From NCBI GenBank assembly GCA_028708845.1, contig JAQVXZ010000003.1:84151-148150 (forward strand): DNA of 64,000 nucleotides, read 5' to 3'. Below, in pieces: positions 25,891 through 34,618 of the stretch. Under the pieces are notes generated by a model, which saw only the letters and a program-made list of their open reading frames with translations, did not search any database and was not told where the DNA came from. Each line of letters starts with the position of its first letter. Position 1 is the first letter of the stretch. This DNA comes from Bacteroidales bacterium (GTDB lineage: Bacteria; Bacteroidota; Bacteroidia; Bacteroidales; P3). Both the position numbers and the translations under genes were made by a program.

Positions 25891-27054
25891 GTGTTTTGGG
25901 ATGTCAAATAGCTGAAGCACATCGTACCTTGTTGTGTTGTCGATTGATATGCTTTCAAAAAGTATAACAGGGGAAAGTTTGATTCTTTCTGTTTCCTTCC
26001 CAAACATTTTCTTTATATCTTCTTTTTTTGTTTTATCTCTAAGGTTTTTAATCTTTGCTATGGTTATGTGAGGGATGAAGTCTCGGTTGATATTATATAA
26101 GTTTTTGTTTTTTAAGGCTTCTTTAATCTTATGATTGAGGTTTATTAGTTCTGAGTTTCTCTCAAATTTCAAATATAATGATATAATATTATTTCTTTCT
26201 TCAAAATAATCTACTCCATTAATTACAATATCTATATCTTTTTTATACTCTTGTTCTAATATTCCTTGAACAATAACTTTTATCTTGTTCATTTGTTTTT
26301 TGCTTGTGTTGCCTATAAAGCATAGAGTTAGGTGATAGTTTTCGGGTCTTATTGACTTTATGTCTTCTAATCCAAAATATGTAATTGTTTTATTTATTTG
26401 GCATAATAACTTATCACTAAGTCTAAGTTTAAATCCCAAGAATAACCTTTTCTCATACATTGTATGCCCTAAATTATAGTCTATGTCTTGAATTATATTA
26501 GTTATACTTACATTGTCTTTCTTTGTTTTTTTGTTGACTTTGCTTTGAGGTTTAACTTCTGTATTATTCTCGAAAAGATTTAGAGTTTGTATTTTAGGTT
26601 GATTTTGTTTTGGAGAGGGTTTATTATTTGGTGTTTCTTGAGGATAAATTGTTTTTACTAGCGATATGTTTGGAATGCTTTTAATTGATTGAATGAGAGA
26701 TTCGGCATGTCGCAAATGGTCTCTACCTATAAGTATATATAAATAGTCGAATGCTTTCTTTTCTTTAAGAAGGTTCTTATCCTTTATAAGTATTAGGTTT
26801 TCGTTATTTTTGTTGGAAAGAAGAAAATTCTTTAGTCTATATGGAGAATTGTAGAAGTAATAGTTTTTGAAAAAGGCTATTTGGTCTAGTTCCTTGTCGT
26901 AGCTTTCGAAGTCTCTGTAGAGTTTGAGGTTGGTTTGGAATAGGGAGTTTATTTTTTGAACCAATGAAAGTCCATCAATGGAGGTTGATATCCCGATGAT
27001 TGTAATTTCATCGGAACTAATATCGGAGTTTATTTCACTTAGTTCTTTATTCAT
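25879..27054 (-). CDS. thpR: IPExxxVDY-like domain fused to an RNA 2',3'-cyclic phosphodiesterase (ThpR) domain
   Basis: Residues about 195-391 form a 2H phosphoesterase of the ThpR/LigT type: KRLFLGFKL at its start and the two catalytic histidine motifs HLTL (His241) and HITI (His329). ThpR enzymes open 2',3'-cyclic phosphates on RNA and are normally about 180 residues long. The extra N-terminal 140 residues (ITIIGISTSIDGLSLVQKIN, IAFFKNYYFYN, FLLSNKN, FDYLYILIG) resemble the Bacteroidota IPExxxVDY family of unknown function. A Pro/Asn/Lys-rich linker (about 145-190) joins them. A C-terminal tail overlaps the neighbouring gene. Confidence 0.8.
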   Translation of the reverse strand: MNKELSEINSDISSDEITIIGISTSIDGLSLVQKINSLFQTNLKLYRDFESYDKELDQIAFFKNYYFYNSPYRLKNFLLSNKNNENLILIKDKNLLKEKKAFDYLYILIGRDHLRHAESLIQSIKSIPNISLVKTIYPQETPNNKPSPKQNQPKIQTLNLFENNTEVKPQSKVNKKTKKDNVSITNIIQDIDYNLGHTMYEKRLFLGFKLRLSDKLLCQINKTITYFGLEDIKSIRPENYHLTLCFIGNTSKKQMNKIKVIVQGILEQEYKKDIDIVINGVDYFEERNNIISLYLKFERNSELINLNHKIKEALKNKNLYNINRDFIPHITIAKIKNLRDKTKKEDIKKMFGKETERIKLSPVILFESISIDNTTRYDVLQLFDIPKHLQL

Positions 27055-27075
27055 TTTCCTTCTTTCTATAGCTTT

Positions 27076-27084
27076 ACAAAAGTA
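27076..27084 (-). promoter_or_regulatory. Promoter of the ThpR fusion gene
   Basis: Minus-strand TACTTTTGT, a -7 box about 20 bases before the start codon. Confidence 0.5.
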
Positions 27085-27116
27085 ATGATAAATTTGTAAA
27101 TACCAAAAACAAAATA

Positions 27117-27125
27117 TATATTTGC
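27117..27125 (+). promoter_or_regulatory. Promoter of pruA
   Basis: TATATTTGC followed by a leader of about 55 bases; divergent from the thpR promoter. Confidence 0.6.
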
Positions 27126-27185
27126 AGAATTGAATTTTAGTTTCTATGCTAAAAGACAGTATTTATCATTTAAAATTATTATATT

Positions 27186-28811
27186 ATGAACAACACAACA
27201 TTCTTTTTTGAAAGGCCCAAAAACGAAGTGGTAATGGGTTATGCTCCAAATTCTCCTGAAAGGATTTCTTTAGGACAAGAGCTTGAAAGACAGTACAACA
27301 CAACTATTGAGATACCATTAATTATTGGTGGGAAAGAAATTAGGACAGGGAAAATGGGTAAGGTTGTTATGCCAACGGAGCATAATCATGTTTTGGCAAC
27401 TTATCATATGGCAACTCCAGAGGTTGTTGAAATGGCAATTGAGGCTGCTCTTAAGGCTCAAAGTCAATGGGCAAATCTTCATTGGATTGAACGTTGCTCC
27501 ATTATGCTGAAGGTGGCAGAGTTGTTATCAAAGAAATATCGTAATTTAATTAATGCATCAACAATGTTAGGTCAGGCAAAGAATCCTTTCCAAGCAGAAA
27601 TTGACTCAGCATGTGAGGCTATTGACTTCCTTCGTTTCAATGCTTATTATGCATCCAGAATATATGCTCAACAACCAATGAGCGACAATACTGCAATTAA
27701 TCGTTTAGAATATCGTCCTCTAGAGGGTTTTGTTTATGCAATCTCTCCTTTTAACTTTACTGCAATTGCTTGCAACCTAAACATTGCACCTGTTATTATG
27801 GGTAATGTTACGGTTTGGAAACCTGCAACAACAGCAATACTTTCTAACTACTACCTAATGAAACTCTTTAAAGAAGCAGGCTTACCTGATGGAGTAATTA
27901 ATTTTGTACCAGGTTCAGGGGCAGTAATCTCAGACGTATGTTTTGCTTCAAAACACTTAGCAGGGATACATTTCACAGGCTCAACCACAACCTTTAATAA
28001 CTTTTGGAAGCAAATAGGCGACAATATCAATAACTATGATACCTATCCAAAGATTGTTGGAGAAACAGGAGGAAAGGACTTTATCTTTGCTCACAAAACA
28101 ACAGAGCCAAAAGACTTAGCAGTTGCAATTGTTAGAGGTGCTTTTGAATACCAAGGACAAAAATGTTCTGCAGCATCAAGAGGATATATTCCTGAGGCTA
28201 TTTGGGAAGAAACTCTTAAACTAATAAAAGAAATGACATCTGAAATAAAAGTAGGATGCGTTAGAGAGATGAGCAATTATGTTAATGCTGTTATTGATGA
28301 GAAATCATTTGATAATATCATGAAATATATTGAAAGAGCACATAATTCAACAGAAGCTAAGGTTGTTATTGGTGGAAAGGGAGATAAGACAGTAGGTTAT
28401 TTCATTGAACCAACCATAATTGTTACAACAAATCCTAAGTATGAAACAATGGAAACCGAACTTTTCGGCCCAGTATTTACTGTTTATTTATATGATGGAG
28501 AAAAATACGAAGAAACCCTTGAGCTTTGCAACACAACATCACCATTTGCACTAACAGGCTCCATATTTTCAAAAGACCGTTATGCAATAGATGTAGCACT
28601 TGATAAGCTTCGTTATGCAGCGGGTAATTTCTATATCAACGATAAACCAACAGGAGCAGTTGTAGGTAATCAACCATTTGGAGGAGCAAGGAAATCAGGA
28701 ACCAACGATAAGGCTGGATCGGAACTAAACCTATATCGCTGGTTAAGTCCACGATGTGTTAAAGAAACATTATTAGCAGTAACAGATTATCGTTATCCAT
28801 TTATGGGATAA
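27186..28811 (+). CDS. pruA: L-glutamate gamma-semialdehyde dehydrogenase
   Basis: PruA oxidises glutamate semialdehyde (in equilibrium with pyrroline-5-carboxylate) to glutamate with NAD, the second step of proline breakdown. The 541-residue protein is of normal length for the single-domain enzyme. It has FTAIACNLNIAPVIMGNVTV for cofactor binding, GSTTTFNNFW, VGETGGKDF, the catalytic cysteine in EYQGQKCSAASR, and the C-terminal QPFGGARKSGTNDKAG. No proline dehydrogenase domain or gene is adjacent. A terminator follows. Confidence 0.96.
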   Translation: MNNTTFFFERPKNEVVMGYAPNSPERISLGQELERQYNTTIEIPLIIGGKEIRTGKMGKVVMPTEHNHVLATYHMATPEVVEMAIEAALKAQSQWANLHWIERCSIMLKVAELLSKKYRNLINASTMLGQAKNPFQAEIDSACEAIDFLRFNAYYASRIYAQQPMSDNTAINRLEYRPLEGFVYAISPFNFTAIACNLNIAPVIMGNVTVWKPATTAILSNYYLMKLFKEAGLPDGVINFVPGSGAVISDVCFASKHLAGIHFTGSTTTFNNFWKQIGDNINNYDTYPKIVGETGGKDFIFAHKTTEPKDLAVAIVRGAFEYQGQKCSAASRGYIPEAIWEETLKLIKEMTSEIKVGCVREMSNYVNAVIDEKSFDNIMKYIERAHNSTEAKVVIGGKGDKTVGYFIEPTIIVTTNPKYETMETELFGPVFTVYLYDGEKYEETLELCNTTSPFALTGSIFSKDRYAIDVALDKLRYAAGNFYINDKPTGAVVGNQPFGGARKSGTNDKAGSELNLYRWLSPRCVKETLLAVTDYRYPFMG

Positions 28812-28840
28812 ACATAATCTATCAAATATTTTAATTTAGG

Positions 28841-28868
28841 GTGTACTTTCAATGGTGCACCCTTTTTT
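28841..28868 (+). terminator. Terminator of pruA
   Basis: GGTGTAC (28841-28847) pairs with GTGCACC (28856-28862, one G-T pair), followed by six T. Confidence 0.75.
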
Positions 28869-28881
28869 ATTAATGTTTGAA

Positions 28882-29055
28882 TTAATCCCTTGGAGTTCTT
28901 CTATTTTCAAAATAGGATCTATCAGCACCATATATTGAAGGCGAAAAAACTAATATAGAATTAGGAATAGAGGATAATTCGTCGCAGAATTTTTCTTGCT
29001 CTGGTTTAAATATGTCGATTGACTTATAGTTGGTTATTGATTTAACTAAAATGTA
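28882..29055 (-). pseudogene. Possible 3' remnant of an unrecognised gene
   Basis: The minus strand holds a 57-codon open stretch with no start codon, ending KPEQEKFCDELSS...SIYGADRSYFENRRTPRD at a TAA (28882-28884). The composition looks protein-like (varied, charged, few Ile/Phe runs), but a stop lies just upstream and no family was recognised. It may be the tail of a lost gene or chance. Confidence 0.3.
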
Positions 29056-29168
29056 TTATTAACCTTAATGCTTCCATTAAGACTAGTATCCAAGGAATAA
29101 CTTATTATGTTTCCAAAAAAAATAATTCAAGGTATTATAAAATTTATTCTTTAAAGAATAGAAGTGTT
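29056..29168. other. Non-coding stretch, nothing recognised
   Basis: AT-rich spacer downstream of the transporter gene on the minus strand; no clear hairpin with a T run was seen. Confidence 0.4.
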
Positions 29169-29771
29169 TTAGATAAGCGGCTTTCCTACTGGTATTATTG
29201 TTTTGCCAAAGAAGGTATTAAGGTATTTTGCTCCCATCATATAAAAAGATAGTAATGAGGTTGCTGCCTCTGCAATTCCTGCAACAAATCCCCAAGTGTG
29301 TGAATGGGTGAAGGTGTACATCATAAGTGCAAAAAGAAGTAAGTCGATAAATAGCATTAATATTAGCATCACAGGGTTCATCTTTAGAGTTGAAACTGTC
29401 ATAAATAGTGAGAAGATAAAGAATCCAAGAAGGGCAAATCCAAACTGTCCCATATCTAATGCCTCTTTCATTGGCTCTCCGAAGAATCCTAAGTTGATCA
29501 TCCAAGTAAATGATACTCCTATCCAAAATAATCCATAAGCTGAAAAGGCTGTTGCTCCAAATAGATTATTATGTTTAAAATCGAAAATACTGGCGATTAC
29601 CTGAGCTATACCTCCTATAAAGATTGCCCAAGGAATAATTCCTGATACATCTGTGGTTATGCCTAATTTGTTTGAAGCAGCAACCATGGTTACTAATGCT
29701 AAACCAAAAAGTCCTAGGGTAGTAGGGTCTGCTACTTGGCTTTTAACTGTAAAAACGTTTTCTTGACTCAT
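29169..29771 (-). CDS. satP: Acetate uptake transporter, GPR1/FUN34/YaaH (SatP) family
   Basis: The 200-residue inner-membrane protein has six membrane segments and the family's N-terminal motif in altered form (ADPTTLGLFGLALVT in place of NPAPLGL), followed by FIGGIAQVIASIFDF and NLFGATAFSAYGLFWIG, both characteristic. It should carry acetate or succinate with protons. A single-gene transcription unit; its leader has a hairpin followed by a T run (see 29818-29865) that could control it. Confidence 0.92.
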   Translation of the reverse strand: MSQENVFTVKSQVADPTTLGLFGLALVTMVAASNKLGITTDVSGIIPWAIFIGGIAQVIASIFDFKHNNLFGATAFSAYGLFWIGVSFTWMINLGFFGEPMKEALDMGQFGFALLGFFIFSLFMTVSTLKMNPVMLILMLFIDLLLFALMMYTFTHSHTWGFVAGIAEAATSLLSFYMMGAKYLNTFFGKTIIPVGKPLI

Positions 29772-29817
29772 TTTCTCTCTGTTGTAAATTTATTTATTAA
29801 TAGTTATGTTTCTCAAT

Positions 29818-29865
29818 AAAAAGCGTTTGGAAGGATTATTTACTATAAACAACCCTTCCAAACGC
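29818..29865 (-). promoter_or_regulatory. Leader hairpin with T run, candidate attenuator of satP
   Basis: Read on the minus strand, GCGTTTGGAAGG (29865-29854) pairs perfectly over 12 bp with CCTTCCAAACGC (29834-29823) across a 19-base loop and is followed by five T. It lies between the satP promoter and start codon, not at a gene end. Confidence 0.65.
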
Positions 29866-29879
29866 ATGAAAAATTCTTT

Positions 29880-29888
29880 GCAAAGATA
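29880..29888 (-). promoter_or_regulatory. Promoter of satP
   Basis: Minus-strand TATCTTTGC gives a transcript start near 29875, just upstream of the leader hairpin and about 105 bases from the start codon. Confidence 0.65.
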
Positions 29889-30102
29889 CAAAGAATACAA
29901 TATAAAAATGGGTAATGATATAAATAAAGATTTGAAAATAAGAGACTGAACTAAAATGCAATTATTAGGATTCTTTGTTTAGGGGTTTTCTATTTTGATT
30001 AGATTGTGTTTTTGATGATATTAAAAAACTTGTTTGTATATGTTTAAATATGATTTTAGACAAAAAACAAGTAATATTATAGGTTTTAGCTATATAATTT
30101 AT
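29889..30102. other. Non-coding stretch between two divergent genes
   Basis: Very AT-rich; apart from the flanking promoters nothing was recognised. Confidence 0.5.
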
Positions 30103-30111
30103 TATATTTGC
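30103..30111 (+). promoter_or_regulatory. Promoter of the T9SS gene at 30136
   Basis: TATATTTGC about 25 bases before the start codon. Confidence 0.6.
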
Positions 30112-30135
30112 ATATTATAAACCAAATTTTTTATT

Positions 30136-31563
30136 ATGAAAAAGTATTATTCTTTTATTTTGTTTTTCATTTTATTTGGGATACAAAATACGTTTTCTCA
30201 AACTATTGTTGGGAAAGAGGGGCCGAAATCATCCTCAAAAAGCACTCTGCAACTTATGGCATTGGATAGTATAAAGCATTTTTCAAATCCAGATGAACCC
30301 ACTGTTTTTGAATATGACGAAAGGGGAAATCTTATTTTAATGAAAGATGTCTTTCACAAGATTGTTAATACATATAATCAGGACAGCTTGCTTCTTAGTT
30401 CTCTTTTCCATATTTGGAATTATGATTCTAATTACTTTTTGCCTCACGAGTTAACTGTATATACTTATGATAATAATCGTAGGATAGTTCAAGATATTAT
30501 GAGTATTATGATTGATAATGTTTGGATTGATAATGTGAAAATGAACTATGAATATACTAATGATTTAAAAACAAGACAGATTACTTCTTTCTTTAATGAA
30601 GATTTAAATGATTGGATTCTTTCTTCTAAAACAGATTTTATCTATAATGCTGATAATTTAGTAATTAATGAAAATATCTATTATTATAATAGTGATGGTC
30701 TTAATGAGTATTTAGGAAGCCAAACTACAAACATTTATGATCAGAATAATAACAAAACATATTCTTTATACGAAAGCTATAACGATACTGCAGCTCTGGT
30801 TTATGGAACTAAAACATACTTTACTTATAATTCAGATAACTTATTGATTGAAAAGTTGCAGGAAATCTATAGTTCTTATTATAGCACAAACTGGACACCT
30901 AGTAATAAAATTGAAATATCTTATAATACTAACAATTTAAAATTATCACAACATACTTATATGTATGGTAATGATGAGTGGAATCTTCATAATATTGATT
31001 CATTCTCTTATGATAGTTATACAAATCAAGTGCTTGCTGAAACTTATTTGTTCTATAATGAGGTATGGTTATGTAGTCAAAAAGTAATTCATGCTTTCGA
31101 CTATGATTACACATCTGATCAGCTTTTGAAACCAAAATCAAGTTCTGCAAACAACACATTAATTTATTTCGAGAACTATTCCCACATGCTTAAATATGAT
31201 ATTCAAGCAACTAATTATAGTTTAGATGGAGTTTCTTGGTCTTTTGATACAAGTGAGTATTTCTATTCTTTAAGATCAATTCTTATTTCCTTGCCAGCAA
31301 ATGTTGTTGATAATGGCATGAGTTTAATGGTTTATCCTAATCCAACCAATGAAAAGACAATAATTAGCTTAATTGGTGTTGAGGGAGAGATAGAAATAAG
31401 TATTTTTGATGTTCAATCAAGAGAGATTAAACGAATTGTTGAAAAACCAATTGGTAATAAGTTAGAGGTAGGGGTTGATGTTTCTTCATTTAAGAAAGGA
31501 ACTTATTTTATAAAACTAAGAAATGGTAAATATTCTCAAACAAGAAAGTTAATTGTTAATTAA
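30136..31563 (+). CDS. T9SS-secreted protein with YD-like repeats
   Basis: The 475-residue product has a signal peptide (residues 1-21, ending TFSQ). The central region (about 50-370) is made of short beta-repeats such as FEYDERGNLI, YTYDNNRRIV, FIYNADNLVI and FTYNSDNLLIEK, similar to RHS/YD repeats of Bacteroidota secreted proteins. Residues 400-475 are a type A T9SS sorting domain (VYPNPTNEKTIISLIG ... KKGTYFIKLRNGKYSQTRKLIVN). It should reach the cell surface; its job is unknown. Single-gene unit, with prmC converging from the other side. Confidence 0.85.
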   Translation: MKKYYSFILFFILFGIQNTFSQTIVGKEGPKSSSKSTLQLMALDSIKHFSNPDEPTVFEYDERGNLILMKDVFHKIVNTYNQDSLLLSSLFHIWNYDSNYFLPHELTVYTYDNNRRIVQDIMSIMIDNVWIDNVKMNYEYTNDLKTRQITSFFNEDLNDWILSSKTDFIYNADNLVINENIYYYNSDGLNEYLGSQTTNIYDQNNNKTYSLYESYNDTAALVYGTKTYFTYNSDNLLIEKLQEIYSSYYSTNWTPSNKIEISYNTNNLKLSQHTYMYGNDEWNLHNIDSFSYDSYTNQVLAETYLFYNEVWLCSQKVIHAFDYDYTSDQLLKPKSSSANNTLIYFENYSHMLKYDIQATNYSLDGVSWSFDTSEYFYSLRSILISLPANVVDNGMSLMVYPNPTNEKTIISLIGVEGEIEISIFDVQSREIKRIVEKPIGNKLEVGVDVSSFKKGTYFIKLRNGKYSQTRKLIVN

Positions 31564-31620
31564 ACAAGTTAATTCATAGCAATTAAGTTTGTTATGTAAA
31601 GACCTAATCGGATTATTGGT

Positions 31621-32475
31621 TTATGGCTTTGAAGCAATAATAAATCTATATCTTCCGAATAGGTCTTTTTTAATTTCGGTATTGAATAGGGAAAACAAGT
31701 CAGCAGTTTCCTTTGCTAAGTTTTCATTAATTTCAAGATATATCCTTCCTTTTGATTTTAGGTTAGTCTTTGCAAATTCTGCTATTGCTTTATAGAAAAC
31801 TAATGCATCCTCATCTCTAACAAAAAGAGCCTCATGGGGTTCGTAACATAGAACATTGTTTCTCATTAATGACTTTTCTTTTTCCATAACATAAGGTGGA
31901 TTAGAAACAATTATATCAAATTCTTCTTTTGTGAAAGAAGGGTTTAGGATGTCTTTTTTTATAACTTCTATTTCTAAACACAATCTTTTGGCGTTCTCCT
32001 TTGTTTGTTCAATAGCTTTGTCTTCTATATCAAAAGCATATACTTTGCTTTGAGGTAAATTGTTTTTGATTGCTAGTGAAATTGCTCCACTTCCACATCC
32101 TAGGTCAGCAATTCTTATATCTTTCTTGCTTTTATTCTCCTTAATTAATAAATTTACCAGCTCTTCTGTTTCAGGTCTTGGTATTAGTACTTGTTGGTTA
32201 AGAAGTATTTCTAAATCATAGAAGTTGGTTTTTCCCATAATGTACTGTATAGGCTTTTCTTTCTTAAGGTCTTTTATGGCAAAGTTTAGCTTAAGTAGGT
32301 CTGATTCCAAAACAGTAGTTTGAGGCTCAATGCTTTGTTTGATTGAGTCAAGTCCAGTAAAATGTTCTATTAATAGGGTAATCATTGATCTTATCTCTTC
32401 TTCCGAATAGATATCCTTTAATTCCTTTTGTGCAAATATTTTTATATCCCTAACCTTATTTGAAGCTATCCTCAT
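31621..32475 (-). CDS. prmC: Release factor glutamine methyltransferase
   Basis: PrmC methylates the GGQ glutamine of peptide-chain release factors. The 284-residue protein has the helical N-terminal domain, KPIQYIMGKTNFYDLEILLN, the SAM loop ADLGCGSGAISLAI and the catalytic SNPPYV. Full length. A minus-strand promoter lies just upstream, and ribD diverges from it. Confidence 0.95.
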   Translation of the reverse strand: MRIASNKVRDIKIFAQKELKDIYSEEEIRSMITLLIEHFTGLDSIKQSIEPQTTVLESDLLKLNFAIKDLKKEKPIQYIMGKTNFYDLEILLNQQVLIPRPETEELVNLLIKENKSKKDIRIADLGCGSGAISLAIKNNLPQSKVYAFDIEDKAIEQTKENAKRLCLEIEVIKKDILNPSFTKEEFDIIVSNPPYVMEKEKSLMRNNVLCYEPHEALFVRDEDALVFYKAIAEFAKTNLKSKGRIYLEINENLAKETADLFSLFNTEIKKDLFGRYRFIIASKP

Positions 32476-32488
32476 ATTATATTTTTTT

Positions 32489-32497
32489 GCAAAGATA
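32489..32497 (-). promoter_or_regulatory. Promoter of prmC
   Basis: Minus-strand TATCTTTGC, 13 bases before the start codon, so the leader is very short. Confidence 0.55.
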
Positions 32498-32539
32498 TAG
32501 ACATTTTCACTTATGGTTTTTTGTTTTGAGAAAAAGGCT

Positions 32540-32548
32540 TAAATTTGT
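32540..32548 (+). promoter_or_regulatory. Promoter of ribD
   Basis: TAAATTTGT about 17 bases before the start codon. Confidence 0.5.
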
Positions 32549-32565
32549 AGACTTATTATTAAAGT

Positions 32566-33612
32566 ATGAAAGAAGAACTATATATTAGAAGGTGTTTGGA
32601 ATTGGCCGCTTTGGGAGGGGGAAAGGTTAGTCCTAATCCTATGGTTGGTGCTTTGGTTGTTTATAAGGATGAGATAATTGGCGAAGGCTACCACAAGGCT
32701 TACGGACTTTCTCATGCTGAACCAAATGCTATCAATTCTGTTGAAGATAAGACTTTACTTAAAAATTCTACTCTCTATGTTAATCTTGAGCCGTGCTCAC
32801 ATTGGGGGAAAACTCCTCCTTGTGCAGATTTAATTGTTCATAGTGGAATTAGGAGAGTAGTTATATCCAATACTGATCCAAATCCTAAGGTTGATGGTGG
32901 TGGGATTAAGATTCTAAAGGATGCAGGAGTAGAGGTTATAACTGGAGTCTTAGAAAAAGAGGGTAGAGAATTGAATAAAAGGTTCTTTTCTCGACATGAA
33001 AAGAGTCGTCCTTATATAATTTTGAAATGGGCTCAAACTTTAGATGGTTTTATGGATATTGATAGAAGAGAAGGTAGCATAGAGCCTTATTGGATTACTA
33101 ATGATGCTTTAAAGCTATGGGTTCATAAACAAAGAGCTATGGAAGACTGTATTTTTGTAGGAAAGAGTACTATTATTAATGACAATCCAAGATTGAATGT
33201 TCGTCATTATTATGGTAGTAACCCTATTCGTATGACTATTGACAGGGACTTAACAATTCCTAAGGATAGTTTTTTCATGGATAATTCTCAAAAAACAATT
33301 ATTTTTAATTCGAAGAAGGATTTTCTTGATAGAGAGATTACTTATGTTAAGTTGGATTTTGAAAAGGAAGTTCTTTATCAGATTATACATTATATATATT
33401 ATGATATTAAAGCCTCTTCTCTAATTGTTGAGGGAGGAAGATTTACTTTGATGGAGTTTATGAATAAAAACTTATGGGATGAGGCTAATGTTTTGGTTGG
33501 GAATAGGTTTTTTATGAAAGGTCTTCTTTCACCTAAGAACTTATTAGAGAGAAAGCCTATGGAAAAGATTATATTTGGAGAAGACTGGATTGAGAAATAT
33601 ATTAATATATAG
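32566..33612 (+). CDS. ribD: Bifunctional riboflavin deaminase/reductase RibD
   Basis: RibD performs the second and third steps of riboflavin synthesis. The N-terminal deaminase domain (about 1-145) has VSPNPMVGA, the zinc ligands HAE (SHAEPNAI) and PCSHWGKTPPC. The C-terminal reductase domain (about 148-348) starts PYIILKWAQTLDGFMD and contains LIVEGGRFTLMEF. Both domains look complete. No other riboflavin gene is adjacent. The YigZ-family gene follows after 5 bases, implying coupled expression. Confidence 0.96.
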   Translation: MKEELYIRRCLELAALGGGKVSPNPMVGALVVYKDEIIGEGYHKAYGLSHAEPNAINSVEDKTLLKNSTLYVNLEPCSHWGKTPPCADLIVHSGIRRVVISNTDPNPKVDGGGIKILKDAGVEVITGVLEKEGRELNKRFFSRHEKSRPYIILKWAQTLDGFMDIDRREGSIEPYWITNDALKLWVHKQRAMEDCIFVGKSTIINDNPRLNVRHYYGSNPIRMTIDRDLTIPKDSFFMDNSQKTIIFNSKKDFLDREITYVKLDFEKEVLYQIIHYIYYDIKASSLIVEGGRFTLMEFMNKNLWDEANVLVGNRFFMKGLLSPKNLLERKPMEKIIFGEDWIEKYINI

Positions 33613-33617
33613 TAATT

Positions 33618-34229
33618 ATGTTTGATGATAGCTTTCTTACTATTAAAGAGAAATCTGAGGGAATTTATAAGGAAAAGGGGAGTAAGTTTATTTCTTTTGC
33701 TTTTCCCGTTAAAGACACTGATGAGATTAAAGATATTATTAAAGATATTAAGAAAGAATATTTTGATGCTCGTCATCATTGCTATGCTTATATTTTAGGT
33801 CAGGACAAATCTATTTTTAGAATGAATGATGATGGTGAGCCATCCTCGACAGGTGGAAAACCTATCTATGGTCAGTTGCTTTCTAAGGATTTAACTAATG
33901 TTTTAGTTGTGGTTGTTAGGTATTTTGGAGGTGTAAAATTAGGAGTTAGTGGACTTGTTCAAGCCTATAAACAAGCAGCTTTTGATGCGTTGGAAAATGC
34001 AGTAATTATTGAGAAAACTGTTGATGAAGTTTATGGGGTTAGTTTTGAATATATCTTAATGAATGATGTTATGAGAGTTATGAAAGAAAACGATCTTCCA
34101 CAAATGAATCATAGGTTCGAGAATGATTGTTATTTAGAATTTGTGGTTAGGAAATCTAATTCAATTAAGGTGATTGATAGTTTAAATTTTATTGAAGGTG
34201 TTAGGGTGGAGTTTTTGAGATTAGCATAA
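33618..34229 (+). CDS. YigZ/IMPACT-family protein
   Basis: The 203-residue protein has the UPF0029/IMPACT N-terminal domain with ARHHCYAYILG, RMNDDGEPSSTGGKPI and VVVVRYFGGVKLGVSGLVQAYKQAA, and a short DUF1949-like C-terminal domain. The family influences translation or proteostasis in other organisms; the molecular activity is not settled. It is coupled to ribD by a 5-base gap. Confidence 0.93.
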   Translation: MFDDSFLTIKEKSEGIYKEKGSKFISFAFPVKDTDEIKDIIKDIKKEYFDARHHCYAYILGQDKSIFRMNDDGEPSSTGGKPIYGQLLSKDLTNVLVVVVRYFGGVKLGVSGLVQAYKQAAFDALENAVIIEKTVDEVYGVSFEYILMNDVMRVMKENDLPQMNHRFENDCYLEFVVRKSNSIKVIDSLNFIEGVRVEFLRLA

Positions 34230-34400
34230 AGGAAAATATTATTTGCATTTTTAACAAAAATAATCTTTGGCAAGAGACTTTTCTTCACTTTTCTTTTAAT
34301 ATATAAGGTTACTCAGCTTTCATTGTTGAAAAGAACTTAATAATTTATGGGATTTAATTTTTTTTATTCGTAATAAATCGTTAAATTGCACCCCTAAATT
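34230..34400. other. Non-coding stretch, nothing recognised
   Basis: AT-rich spacer between the YigZ gene and the dnaA upstream region. Confidence 0.4.
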
Positions 34401-34404
34401 AAAT

Positions 34405-34425
34405 TGTTGATAAAATTGTTGATAA
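34405..34425. promoter_or_regulatory. Two DnaA-box-like sites upstream of dnaA
   Basis: TGTTGATAA occurs at 34405-34413 and again 12 bases later at 34417-34425. Each differs at one position from the inverse of the standard DnaA box (TGTGGATAA). They may serve dnaA autoregulation or form part of an origin; the surrounding 200 bases are very AT-rich. Confidence 0.4.
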
Positions 34426-34618
34426 CTATCTATTCTTGCATAGATTTGATTATCTATCCTTTTTTGGGATGATTTGCTTTGGTGAATTGATAAAACAAAT
34501 ATCTGAATAAATCAAGAGGTAATAAAAATTTATTTGTTGCTGATAATATATACTTTTGAAAAACGAAATAGAATACTGTTTATATATATTATTTATCATT
34601 ATTTTTAACAAAACTACA

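Noticed and set aside
28841..28868. Riboswitch or leader for a downstream gene
   Set aside because: The gene that follows is on the other strand; it is a simple terminator of pruA.
34556..34618. Upstream start for dnaA
   Set aside because: It adds a hydrophobic segment unlike DnaA N-termini; the ATG at 34619 gives the standard start.
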